From Dietzia timorensis (GTDB lineage: Bacteria > Actinomycetota > Actinomycetes > Mycobacteriales > Mycobacteriaceae), in assembly GCF_020742175.1 (NCBI RefSeq), contig NZ_DYXM01000123.1, positions 1-6,783 of the forward strand: a DNA stretch of 6,783 bases, read 5' to 3'. Positions 1 through 6,421 of the stretch are shown in pieces; the first letter of the stretch is position 1; each line of letters starts with the position of its first letter. The notes below the pieces were generated by a model. That model saw nothing but the letters and a program-made list of their open reading frames with translations. It searched no databases and was not told the DNA's origin. The translations under genes and the position numbers were made by a program.

Positions 1-1167
1 GGCCGCGACAAGACGTGCGGCGACGGGCTCACCCCGCGCGCGATGGCCGAGATGCGGCGCCTCGGGCTCTTCGAGTGGGCCGGCGAGCGGATCTCGATCC
101 AAGGGCTGCGGCTGCGCGGATTCGGCGCGGAGCACGAGATTCCCTGGCCCGCCGGGCGGTTCGGCCGGCGCGGTTCGGCGGTGCCGAGGCGCGAGCTCGA
201 CCGCGCTCTCGCGGAGAAGGCGGCCGATTCCGGGGCACGGCTCCACGCGGGCTGGGCGGCCCGGATTACGGGCACGTCCGACGTCAGAGGCGGGGTGACC
301 CCCTCGGAGGTGACGCTCTCCGGGCCCGGCGGCGAGAAGCAGCAGATCGCGGCGCGCGTCGTCGTCGGCGCGGACGGGGCGCGCTCTTCGGTCGGTCGCG
401 CGCTCGGTCGCCGCTGGCACCGGGACCTCCCCTTCGCGGTGGCCGCTCGGTCCTATATGACGGCGGACGCACACGATCGCCCGTGGATCGGCTCCGACCT
501 GGAGCTGCGCGATGCGGCCGGCGCCATCCAGCCCGGCTACGGCTGGGTGTTCCCGCTCGGCGACGGTTCGGTGAACCTCGGTGTCGGCGCGCTCGCGACG
601 TCGGATCGGCCGGCGAATGTCAACGTTCGCGAGCTGCTCGCGGCGTACGTGCCGAAGGTACGCGAGGAATGGGGCCTGCACGGAGAGCCGCGCGAGGTGG
701 CCAGCGCGTTCCTGCCGATGGGCGGGGCCGTGTCCGGGGTGGCGGGGCCGAACTGGGCGCTCACCGGTGATGCGGCGGGGCTCATCAACCCGCTCAACGG
801 CGAGGGCATCGACTACGGGCTCGAGGCGGGCCGGCTCCTCGCCGGGGTCGTCGCCGAGCATCTCGAGTCCGCCGATCCGCTGGGTGCGGGGGCGTTGACG
901 AAGGTGTGGCCGCATGTGCTGCGCGAGGAGTTCGGCCCGTCGTTCGCGCTGGCGCGGCGGCTCGCGGCGCTGCTCACCTATCCGCAGTTCCTGCCCGCGG
1001 TCGGCCCGATCGGGATGGGTTCTCCGGCGCTGATGAAGGCGGCGGTGCGGTGCATGGGCAACGTGGTCACCGAGGACGACGCCGACCTCGTCTCCGCGCT
1101 ATGGCGCGGTTTCGGCAAGGGGAACCGGCTCATCGACCGCGTGCAGGGCCGGCCGCTGTTCGCCTGA
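1..1167 (+). CDS. menJ: Menaquinone reductase MenJ (geranylgeranyl reductase family), 5'-truncated by window
   Basis: FAD-dependent oxidoreductase of the geranylgeranyl reductase family. The actinobacterial MenJ members reduce one double bond of the menaquinone isoprenoid side chain, giving the partly saturated MK(II-H2) type. The frame is open from base 1, so 388 codons are visible. The N-terminal Rossmann GxGxxG segment, roughly 25-35 residues, lies outside the window. Visible motifs, in window residues: CGDGLTPRA at 6-14, a family signature; VVVGADGARSSVG at 120-132, the second FAD motif; GYGWVFPLGDGSVNLGVG near 179-196; and GDAAGLINPLNGEGIDYG near 256-273, which contacts the FAD pyrophosphate and ribityl chain. 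A start at base 43 would discard CGDGLTPRA, so it is rejected. The gene converges on menG, as menJ opposes menG in mycobacteria. The assignment to menaquinone rather than another polyprenyl substrate rests on menG and menD nearby, so it is inference. Confidence 0.9.
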   Translation, partial: GRDKTCGDGLTPRAMAEMRRLGLFEWAGERISIQGLRLRGFGAEHEIPWPAGRFGRRGSAVPRRELDRALAEKAADSGARLHAGWAARITGTSDVRGGVTPSEVTLSGPGGEKQQIAARVVVGADGARSSVGRALGRRWHRDLPFAVAARSYMTADAHDRPWIGSDLELRDAAGAIQPGYGWVFPLGDGSVNLGVGALATSDRPANVNVRELLAAYVPKVREEWGLHGEPREVASAFLPMGGAVSGVAGPNWALTGDAAGLINPLNGEGIDYGLEAGRLLAGVVAEHLESADPLGAGALTKVWPHVLREEFGPSFALARRLAALLTYPQFLPAVGPIGMGSPALMKAAVRCMGNVVTEDDADLVSALWRGFGKGNRLIDRVQGRPLFA

Positions 1168-1176
1168 GGCGCGCGG

Positions 1177-1884
1177 CTACGGGCGATTCTTCGGCGCCGA
1201 GGGCTTCTCGGCGATATGCAGCGCGACCATCCCGCCGGTGAGGTTGACGACGCGGCATGCGGTCCACCCGGAGTCCTCGATGATGTCGGCGAGCTCGGCC
1301 TGCGCCGGCCACTCGCGGATCGACTCGGCGAGGTAGCTGTAGGCGTCCGGGTTCGAGGACACGCGCGTCGCGATCGCCGGGAGCGCGCGCATGATGTATT
1401 CGATGTAGACCTTGCGGAACGGACCGAACACCGGCTGCGAGAACTCGCAGACGACGAGGCGGCCGCCGGGACGGGTCACCCGCGCCATATCGGCGAGGCC
1501 CGCCTTGGTGTCGGCGACGTTGCGCAGGCCGAAGGAGATGGTGACCGCATCGAAGGAGTTGTCCGCGAACGGCAGCGCCATCGCATCGGCGGCGACCTTC
1601 GGCACATAGCGCTTCGCGCCGTTCTTGAGCATGCCGAGGGAGAAGTCCGCGGCCACGCAGAACGCGCCGGACTTGGCGAGCCCCTCGGTGGATACCGACG
1701 TGCCGGCGGCGATGTCGAGGATCCGCTCCCCCGGCCGCGGCGAGAGCTCCGCGCGGGTGCGGGCCCGCCACGCCTTGTCGAGCCCGGCCGTCATCACCGT
1801 GTTGGTGAGGTCGTAGCGGGCAGCGACGCCATCGAACATCGAGGCGACATCCTTGGGCTGCTTGTCTAGATCTGCGCGTGACAC
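1177..1884 (-). CDS. menG: Demethylmenaquinone methyltransferase MenG (UbiE family)
   Basis: SAM-dependent C-methyltransferase for the last core step of the pathway, demethylmenaquinone to menaquinone, at the cytoplasmic membrane face. The protein has 235 residues, the usual family size. YDLTNTVMTAGLDKAWR (24-40) fits the first UbiE signature; ILDIAAGTSVST (55-66) is SAM motif I; VAADFS (77-82) holds the acidic ribose-binding residue; DAMALPFADNSFD (100-112) and RVTRPGGRLVVCEFS (135-149) are the later methyltransferase motifs; NLTGGMVALH (214-223) is the typical C-terminus. I chose the GTG at 1884 because the family begins at VSRADLDKQPKDVASMFDG. An in-frame ATG at 1938 would add 18 Arg/Gly-rich residues and place the likely promoter inside the gene. 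Nothing resembles an operon partner on this strand upstream: the next gene is divergent, so menG appears to be transcribed alone. Confidence 0.93.
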   Translation of the reverse strand: MSRADLDKQPKDVASMFDGVAARYDLTNTVMTAGLDKAWRARTRAELSPRPGERILDIAAGTSVSTEGLAKSGAFCVAADFSLGMLKNGAKRYVPKVAADAMALPFADNSFDAVTISFGLRNVADTKAGLADMARVTRPGGRLVVCEFSQPVFGPFRKVYIEYIMRALPAIATRVSSNPDAYSYLAESIREWPAQAELADIIEDSGWTACRVVNLTGGMVALHIAEKPSAPKNRP

Positions 1885-1891
1885 TCTCCCG

Positions 1892-1920
1892 AGCCTACCG
1901 CTTCTCGGGCCCCGGGTCCG
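1892..1920 (-). promoter_or_regulatory. Putative menG promoter, leaderless type (-10 TAGGCT)
   Basis: Reading the minus strand, TAGGCT (1897 to 1892) fits the actinobacterial -10 consensus TAnnnT and is followed by 7 bases and then the GTG start at 1884. Transcription would therefore begin at or next to the start codon. A weak -35 candidate, CGGACC (1920 to 1915), shares the GAC core with TTGACA at a 17-base spacing. A purine run GGGAGA directly abuts the GTG with zero spacing and is too close to serve as a normal Shine-Dalgarno. The hexamer and spacing are seen; leaderless initiation is inferred. Confidence 0.5.
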
Positions 1921-2044
1921 CGCGTGCCCTGGGCTCATGCATACCTGGCCGCCGGCCGCGTACCGTCGACTCCAGCAGGGGATTCATCCGGCGCGAGGGC
2001 AATTTAGGCCCTCCGCCGTCATACGACGCCCTGCCATAAAACGT

Positions 2045-2050
2045 AAGGAG
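2045..2050 (+). promoter_or_regulatory. Strong ribosome binding site of the DJ-1/PfpI-like gene
   Basis: AAGGAG lies 7 bases before the ATG at 2058, a near-ideal Shine-Dalgarno with ideal spacing. It fixes the start and contrasts with menG, menD and purU, which lack one. I could not identify a convincing -10/-35 pair for this gene; CATAAA at 2035-2040 is the most AT-rich candidate but has no good -35. Confidence 0.85.
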
Positions 2051-2057
2051 AACGCAC

Positions 2058-2600
2058 ATGGCCAAGAAGATTCTCATCCTCTCCACCGACTTCGGCACCG
2101 AGCGCGACGAGATCACGGTGCCGCTGCACAAGCTGCGCGAGGCCGGCCACGACGTGGTCGTCGCGACGCCGTCGGGCGAAGACGTGCAGACGTTCCTCCA
2201 CGACAAGGACCGCGACGTCGTCGTCCCCACGGACAAGAAGGTCGCCGACGTCACCGGCGAGGCGGCCGCCGACTTCGACGTGATCGTGCTGCCGGGCGGC
2301 ACCCTCAACGCCGACGCCGCGCGCGTCGACGAGGGCGTCCGCGGGCTCGTCACCGGCCAGGCGGAGGCGGGCCGGACGATCGCCGCGATCTGCCACGCCC
2401 CGTGGGTGCTGGTCGAGGCGGGCCTCGCGAAGGACAAGAATATGACGTCGGTCGGCAACATTCGCACCGATGTCGTCAACGCCGGCGCCTCGTGGCACGA
2501 CGAACCCGTCGTCGAGTGCGATACGGGCGGCTGGAAGCTCATCACCTCGCGCACCCCGGACGACATCAACGCGTTCGTCGAGGCGATCGACAAGATCTAG
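2058..2600 (+). CDS. DJ-1/PfpI family protein (type 1 glutamine amidotransferase-like)
   Basis: Complete 180-residue single-domain protein of the DJ-1/PfpI superfamily, normal length, with no signal peptide or membrane segment, so cytoplasmic. The nucleophile elbow is AICHAPW, with Cys112 and the adjacent His113 typical of PfpI-type members. Glu18 in ERDE is placed like the conserved Glu that contacts this Cys in DJ-1. VIVLPGG (75-81) forms the usual strand-turn before the active site. The C-terminal part, RTDVVNAGASW followed by LITSRTPDD, resembles the PfpI/YhbO subgroup, linked in the literature to proteolysis, stress survival or repair of glyoxal-modified molecules. Which activity this one has cannot be told. 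It lies between mgtA and menG on the opposite strand, interrupting a gene order that is contiguous in mycobacteria, and it has its own strong ribosome binding site. It is probably a separately expressed stress protein rather than part of menaquinone synthesis. Confidence 0.92.
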   Translation: MAKKILILSTDFGTERDEITVPLHKLREAGHDVVVATPSGEDVQTFLHDKDRDVVVPTDKKVADVTGEAAADFDVIVLPGGTLNADAARVDEGVRGLVTGQAEAGRTIAAICHAPWVLVEAGLAKDKNMTSVGNIRTDVVNAGASWHDEPVVECDTGGWKLITSRTPDDINAFVEAIDKI

Positions 2601-2602
2601 CT

Positions 2603-2617
2603 CGGAGGCTAACTCCG
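2603..2617. terminator. Small hairpin between convergent genes, possible weak terminator
   Basis: CGGAG (2603-2607) and CTCCG (2613-2617) form a perfect 5-bp stem around a GCTAA loop, three bases after the DJ-1/PfpI stop. There is no T-tract on either strand. A second 5-bp stem, GCGCT/AGCGC (2637-2641 and 2646-2650), spans the mgtA stop codon. The 41-base gap between the two convergent stops holds nothing else. Terminator function is a guess from position; stems this short are common in DNA of this composition. Confidence 0.3.
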
Positions 2618-2641
2618 CCCTACCCGCGCCCCGCCCGCGCT

Positions 2642-3931
2642 CTACAGCGCCGCGAGCGGGGCGCGGCGGCGTGAGATCCAGGTGCGCGGGGCGAGTGGCT
2701 CGAACGCCCACGGCCGGACGGTGCGCCGCGAGCGGGCGCCGACGGCCTCGTAGTGCCCCATGAGCTGCTCGCACAGCGAGTCCCACGTCCGATCGGCGAC
2801 GGAGTCCCGCGCCGCGAGGCGGTAACGCGCGAGGTCGGAGAGGATCTCGTCGACCGTCGCGGAGACCTTCGCCGCGTACTCCCCGGGCTCCAGCAGGAAC
2901 CCGTTGATCCCGTCCTGCACGAGGTCGCGCGGGCCGCCGGCGCGCGGGCCGACGACGGGAACGCCGGAGGCGTGGGCCTCCTGGATGGCCTGGCAGAAGG
3001 TCTCGAACTCACCGGCGTGGCAGAACACGTCCATCGACGCGTACGCGGCGTGGAGCTCGGCACCGCCGAGCGCGCCGGTGAACACCGCGTGCGGCATCGA
3101 CCGCTCGAGCGCGGCCCGCTCCGGCCCGTCGCCGACAATCACCAGCTGGAGATCTCCACCGGGCCTCGAGCGGTCCGCGAGCGTCTGCAGCCGCTCGACG
3201 TGCTTCTCGGGCGCCAGCCGCCCAACGAAACCGACGACCGGTCGCCCCTCGGGGGACCAGAATTTGTGCAGCTCCTCCTGACGCTTGGAGGGATTGAATC
3301 CGACCGCGTCGACCCCGCGTCCCCAGCGGTGCAGGCGCGGAATGTTGTGCGTGGCGAGATCTTCCATCGCCGCGGTCGATGGGGCGAGGGTGCGCGCGCA
3401 GGAGGCGTGCACGGCACGAATCCATGCCCACGCCGCCTCGGAGAGAATCGAGAAGCCGTAGGACTCGGAGAACCCGGCGACATCGGTCTGATACACGGCG
3501 ATGCACGGCACGCCGAGCGCCTTCGCGGCCGCAGCGCCGGCGGCGCCGAGGGAGAACGGCGAGGCGAGGTGCACCACGTCCGGATCGAACATCTTGAGCG
3601 CGGCGTAAACGCTCGGACTCGGCGCGGCCACGGGGAGCGAGGAGATCTTGGGCACCCGCACGGCCGTCACCCGATGGATCGGATAGCCGAGGTAATGGTC
3701 GCGGTCCCCGTAATGCACGGACTCCGCCGTCAACAAGGGGCTGAGCGCCTGCACATACGGATTCGCCCGCACGGCGGTTGTGGCGCCCTCGATCAGCCCG
3801 ACCTCGGCGCGTGGCGCGATGACGAGGCATTCGTGCCCGTGCTGCCGCGCGTATTCGAGTACACGCAGCACGGAGTTGGTGACCCCATTGACGTTGGGAA
3901 GGAACGACTCGGCAACGATTGCGATACGCAC
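2642..3931 (-). CDS. mgtA: GDP-mannose-dependent alpha-mannosyltransferase, MgtA type (GT4)
   Basis: Retaining GT-B glycosyltransferase of 429 residues. The mycobacterial and corynebacterial MgtA proteins transfer mannose from GDP-mannose to glucuronosyl-diacylglycerol, the first step of a lipomannan-like glycolipid; the M. tuberculosis protein was once called PimB. The N-terminus AIVAESFLPNVNGVTNSVLR (4-23) is the typical acceptor-domain start. FVGRLAPEKHVERL (235-248) carries the phosphate-binding Arg238 and Lys243, VIVGDGP (264-270) is the nucleotide-domain turn, and EFETFCQAIQEA holds the EX7E pair Glu310 and Glu318. No transmembrane segment is seen; peripheral membrane association is expected. 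The start is GTG; AAGGG lies only 2 bases before it, so initiation may be atypical. Compared with my memory of the mycobacterial protein, the loop at about residues 42-90 is longer and a 30-residue Arg/Pro tail follows LMGHYEAV. It is probably transcribed with menD and the membrane-protein gene, 63 bases upstream. Confidence 0.9.
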   Translation of the reverse strand: MRIAIVAESFLPNVNGVTNSVLRVLEYARQHGHECLVIAPRAEVGLIEGATTAVRANPYVQALSPLLTAESVHYGDRDHYLGYPIHRVTAVRVPKISSLPVAAPSPSVYAALKMFDPDVVHLASPFSLGAAGAAAAKALGVPCIAVYQTDVAGFSESYGFSILSEAAWAWIRAVHASCARTLAPSTAAMEDLATHNIPRLHRWGRGVDAVGFNPSKRQEELHKFWSPEGRPVVGFVGRLAPEKHVERLQTLADRSRPGGDLQLVIVGDGPERAALERSMPHAVFTGALGGAELHAAYASMDVFCHAGEFETFCQAIQEAHASGVPVVGPRAGGPRDLVQDGINGFLLEPGEYAAKVSATVDEILSDLARYRLAARDSVADRTWDSLCEQLMGHYEAVGARSRRTVRPWAFEPLAPRTWISRRRAPLAAL

Positions 3932-3994
3932 AGCCCTTATCGTCGCCCCGTCAGCTGGACTGCGGGTGAGTCGAGATCGACGCGTGGGCCACTT

Positions 3995-4561
3995 TTAGGT
4001 GACATCTTGGCGACCCGAGTTAACGTCCCGTGTCCCGCGGGTGTCGTCGCGGGTGTCGCGGGCGCCGACGTGTGCGTCGCGGTTCTCGACGTGTGAACCC
4101 GTCCGCGAACCCTCGTCGGAACCGGAGCGCCGCAACACTCGCCCCGCCCCCAGGTACGCGAGCAGACACGGACCACCACCGAGAATGACGACGGAGGCGA
4201 TGGGCCACGCGGCGACTGTCCAGGATCTCCCCGATACTCGGACCAGCGACGGATTGGCGCGGCGATAATCGACCTGGATGCGCTGTCCCTCGGCCAGGCC
4301 CGTCGGATAGAAGACGCCTTCGGGCGGGCGCACGTGTTGCCCGGTCTCGGTGTTGAACGAGATGGCCGCGCGGCGCGGCGACACGTCTGTGACCAGTGCG
4401 GTCGCGGTGGCGCGGTCGGCGTCGATGCGCAGGTCGTCGATCACCACCGACGCCGCGAGCAGGCCGGCACCGACGACGATGAAGATCCCGAGCGTCGCGG
4501 CGACGATCTGCACGATGCGCGCCGGCCTGCGCTTGCGGCGCCGGCGGACCGAGGCGGCCAT
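3995..4561 (-). CDS. Small two-helix membrane protein, DUF3592-like, between menD and mgtA
   Basis: Membrane protein of unknown function, 188 residues. A very basic N-terminus (RRRRKRRPAR, 6-15) precedes helix 1 (about 16-41); an exposed domain of about 70 residues follows (42-113, with FYPTGLAEGQRIQVDYR at 84-100, the pattern I associate with DUF3592); helix 2 is at about 114-140. By the positive-inside rule both ends are cytoplasmic and the domain faces outward. The position matches Rv0556 in M. tuberculosis, between menD and mgtA. The ATG at 4561 was chosen because it overlaps the menD stop as TGATG, which suggests translational coupling; an in-frame start at 4714 would add 51 Arg-rich residues read out of frame from menD. 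Residues 144-188 form a charged, repetitive and probably disordered tail. A role in the mannolipid or quinone pathway is suggested only by context. Confidence 0.82.
   Translation of the reverse strand: MAASVRRRRKRRPARIVQIVAATLGIFIVVGAGLLAASVVIDDLRIDADRATATALVTDVSPRRAAISFNTETGQHVRPPEGVFYPTGLAEGQRIQVDYRRANPSLVRVSGRSWTVAAWPIASVVILGGGPCLLAYLGAGRVLRRSGSDEGSRTGSHVENRDAHVGARDTRDDTRGTRDVNSGRQDVT
4025..4095 (-). repeat. Short tandem repeats coding the tail of the membrane protein
   Basis: Two short repeats lie in the last third of the membrane-protein gene. On the plus strand GCGGGTGTCG occurs at 4037-4046 and 4049-4058, a 12-base period with a third degenerate unit at 4025-4036; CGACGTGTG occurs at 4066-4074 and 4087-4095, a 21-base period. 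Both periods are multiples of three, so the frame is kept. The product is a tail with HVxxRDx twice, then RDTR-DDTR-GTRD. This is typical of slippage-expanded, poorly constrained linker sequence. Confidence 0.6.
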
Positions 4562-6318
4562 CACCAGCCCCCGATGCGGCGATGGCGTTCGCGCAGACCG
4601 CGGCGCGAGGTGCGCACCTCGAGCACGCGCACACCACCGTTTGTGCCGCCGACGAGCAACCCGGGCAGTTCGTCGATGCCCGGCGTCGCGTACGCGATGC
4701 CATAGCCGGCGCACAGCGCGGCGAGATCCGCGTGGTGCGGGGTGCCGAAGACGCGCTCGAAGTGGGTGGCGAACCGCTCGTCGCCCTGTTCGAGGAGCGA
4801 GAAGATGCCGCCGCCGGAGTCGTTCGCGACGACGATGGTGAGGTCCGCGGGGCGCGGCTCCCCCGGCCCGATGAGCAGCGCGCCGATGTCGTAGAGGAAC
4901 GTGAGGTCGCCGACGAGCGCGATGGTCCGGCCGCCCGCGCCTTCGCTCTTATCTTCCCCGCGCCCGCGGGACAGCGCGATCCCCGTCGCGGTCGAGACGT
5001 TGCCGTCGATGCCGGAGGCCCCGCGATTCGAAAAGACCCGCACGCCCTCCGGCAGTGCATCGACCAGCGAGACGTCGCGGATGGGGTTCGAGGCGCCGAC
5101 GAACAGCGCGTCCCCCTCGCTCACACCGGCCATGACGGCGGACGCCACGTCCATTCCCGTCGGCGGCACCTCCCCGTCCGCGGATTTCCGCAACTCGGCG
5201 TCCACCGCCTGCTTCGCCTTCGCATTCGCATCGGCCGCCTCGGCGAGCCACTCCGCGCCGGCCTGCCATTCGGCGTCGGCAGAATCCGGCGCCGCGGCGG
5301 CGGGCAGCGCCGGCAGCTGGGTCTGCGCCGCCCCGGCGGGGTTGTAATACAGATGCGAGCGGCCGCGGACGGCGAACACCTCGACTCCGTCCCTGGACAG
5401 CAGCTTGTTCACCGGGCGGTGGAGAGTGGGACGGCCGACGACGATCACGCGGTCCGGCGCCAGCGCCGGCACGGCGAGCGGGTGCACGGAGTGCCGCGGC
5501 ACGCTAGCGCCGGGCTCGGCGAACGTCGGCAGCCAGGCGAGGGGACCGAGCTCGCCGGCATCGGATCCGGCGATGACGAGCGTGCGGGTCTCGGGCCCGA
5601 AGTCGAGGCCCGCGAAGTGGGCGGCAGGGGCCGCCCGGCCACACCCCGGGCGCGCGGAGGTCGTGGGGGTCGCGGCGTCCGGCGTCATCAAGCGGGTGAT
5701 CCATGGGTTGGGATTCGAGGCAGAATCCGCTCCGGATCCGAGGAACGCGGCGGTGTCGTCCTCGTCGCCCTCGTCCGGCACGAGCGGCTCGACGAAGGGC
5801 AGGTCGAGCTGTACGGGTCCGGGTGCCGGGTCCTGCGACAGGTGCATGGCACGGCCGACTAGCGAGCGCCAGCGCGGCGCCTCGGCGAGATCGCGGGCGA
5901 GCGGCATGTGTGCGGTCGGCGCGTGCTGGCCGAAGGCACGGTGCTGCTCGATGGTCTGGTTCGCGCCGCTGCCCCACAGTGACGGCGGGCGGTTCGCGGT
6001 GACCGCGATGACCTGCACGCACGACTCGTGGGCCTCGATGATCGCCGGGTGCAGGTTCGCCACCGCCGTGCCGCTGGTGACGACGACCGGCACCGGCAGG
6101 TCCGAGTCGAGGGAGAGCCCGAGCGCGAGGTAGCCGGCGCTGCGCTCGTCGATACGCACGTGCAGACGCACCTTCTCCTCCGCCGCGGCCGCGGCCAGCG
6201 CGAACGCGACGCCCGCGCTGCGCGAACCGGGGCACAGCACGACATCGCGCACCCCGTGACGCAGGAGTTCGTCGACGACGATGCGCGACTGGGCTGTGGA
6301 GAGGTTCGCGGAATTCAT
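4561..6318 (-). CDS. menD: SEPHCHC synthase MenD (thiamine diphosphate-dependent)
   Basis: Cytoplasmic enzyme that decarboxylates 2-oxoglutarate and adds the product to isochorismate, giving SEPHCHC, the committed step of menaquinone synthesis; cofactors are thiamine diphosphate and Mg2+. The protein has 585 residues, slightly longer than typical. CPGSRSAG (29-36) is the substrate-loop motif; Glu58 in RIDERSAG is the Glu that activates the thiazolium; TSGTAVANLHPAIIEA (81-96) and NRPPSL (109-114) are conserved. The C-terminal domain has NRGASGIDGNVSTATG (431-446) and the cofactor/metal motif from GDLTFLYD (470-477) to ANDSGGGIF (498-506). Extra length lies in an acidic Asp/Glu/Ser/Pro linker at about 182-230 and in an Ala-rich stretch at 330-375. 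The ATG at 6318 gives the usual family N-terminus. It is first in a likely menD - membrane protein - mgtA operon. Mycobacterial MenD is feedback-inhibited by DHNA; whether this one is cannot be judged by eye. Confidence 0.95.
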   Translation of the reverse strand: MNSANLSTAQSRIVVDELLRHGVRDVVLCPGSRSAGVAFALAAAAAEEKVRLHVRIDERSAGYLALGLSLDSDLPVPVVVTSGTAVANLHPAIIEAHESCVQVIAVTANRPPSLWGSGANQTIEQHRAFGQHAPTAHMPLARDLAEAPRWRSLVGRAMHLSQDPAPGPVQLDLPFVEPLVPDEGDEDDTAAFLGSGADSASNPNPWITRLMTPDAATPTTSARPGCGRAAPAAHFAGLDFGPETRTLVIAGSDAGELGPLAWLPTFAEPGASVPRHSVHPLAVPALAPDRVIVVGRPTLHRPVNKLLSRDGVEVFAVRGRSHLYYNPAGAAQTQLPALPAAAAPDSADAEWQAGAEWLAEAADANAKAKQAVDAELRKSADGEVPPTGMDVASAVMAGVSEGDALFVGASNPIRDVSLVDALPEGVRVFSNRGASGIDGNVSTATGIALSRGRGEDKSEGAGGRTIALVGDLTFLYDIGALLIGPGEPRPADLTIVVANDSGGGIFSLLEQGDERFATHFERVFGTPHHADLAALCAGYGIAYATPGIDELPGLLVGGTNGGVRVLEVRTSRRGLRERHRRIGGW

Positions 6319-6326
6319 CGCTCACA

Positions 6327-6332
6327 AGCCTA
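6327..6332 (-). promoter_or_regulatory. Putative menD -10 element, leaderless type (TAGGCT)
   Basis: On the minus strand TAGGCT (6332 to 6327) is followed by TGTGAGCG, 8 bases, and then the ATG of menD at 6318. The hexamer is identical to the one before menG, and no Shine-Dalgarno is present. Transcription starting at the ATG, giving a leaderless mRNA, fits this layout. I see no acceptable -35 at 16 to 18 bases; the spacer region is instead occupied by a dyad. Confidence 0.5.
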
Positions 6333-6336
6333 ATCG

Positions 6337-6351
6337 GGCTTCGCCGAAGCC
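6337..6351. promoter_or_regulatory. Perfect 7-bp dyad in the menD promoter spacer, possible operator
   Basis: GGCTTCG (6337-6343) and CGAAGCC (6345-6351) are perfect reverse complements around one central base. The dyad begins 4 bases upstream of the menD TAGGCT element, where a repressor would block polymerase. As RNA it would fold as a 6-bp stem with a 3-base loop, but if menD is leaderless it is not in the transcript of that promoter. Operator function is inferred from geometry only. Confidence 0.4.
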
Positions 6352-6386
6352 GGACATCGAGACAGAGATTCGCGCGCCCACCTGGG

Positions 6387-6414
6387 ATTATGAAATCTCT
6401 TTCGATGTTGACAG
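6387..6414 (-). promoter_or_regulatory. Possible second, upstream menD promoter
   Basis: On the minus strand CTGTCA (6414 to 6409), 16 bases, then CATAAT (6392 to 6387) match the sigma-A consensus at 4 of 6 and 5 of 6 positions. Transcription would start near 6380 and give menD a leader of about 60 bases that includes the dyad at 6337-6351. The element is in a short AT-richer island that stands out from its surroundings. The plus strand also reads TTGACA at 6408-6413, but without a convincing -10 downstream. Confidence 0.4.
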
Positions 6415-6421
6415 TTAATCA

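Noticed and set aside
1885..1938. Upstream ATG at 1938 as the menG start
   Set aside because: It adds 18 residues unlike the family N-terminus and would bury the TAGGCT element. The GTG at 1884 begins exactly at the conserved sequence.
1942..1962. Imperfect dyad TACCTGGCC-GCC-GGCCGCGTA in the menG/pfpI intergenic region
   Set aside because: Only 7 of 9 positions match, and the matches are mostly GGCC, common in this composition. It is about 45 bases upstream of the menG -10, with no further support.
3932..3994. Separate promoter for mgtA in the 63-base gap
   Set aside because: No good -10/-35 pair is seen; GACGAT at the leaderless distance is a poor match. Read-through from menD is the simpler explanation.
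2753..4096. Plus-strand open frame of 447 codons opposite mgtA
   Set aside because: It is an antisense shadow of mgtA produced by high GC3. It has an Arg/Gly/Pro-rich composition and no recognisable motif, while the minus strand encodes a complete glycosyltransferase.
4562..4714. Upstream start at 4714 for the membrane protein
   Set aside because: The extra 51 residues are an Arg-rich out-of-frame reading of the menD C-terminus, and the TGATG overlap at 4559-4563 explains the true start.
4582..5862. Plus-strand open frame of 426 codons opposite menD
   Set aside because: Antisense shadow of menD. The minus frame has every expected thiamine diphosphate motif; this one has Arg/Gly-rich, low-information sequence.
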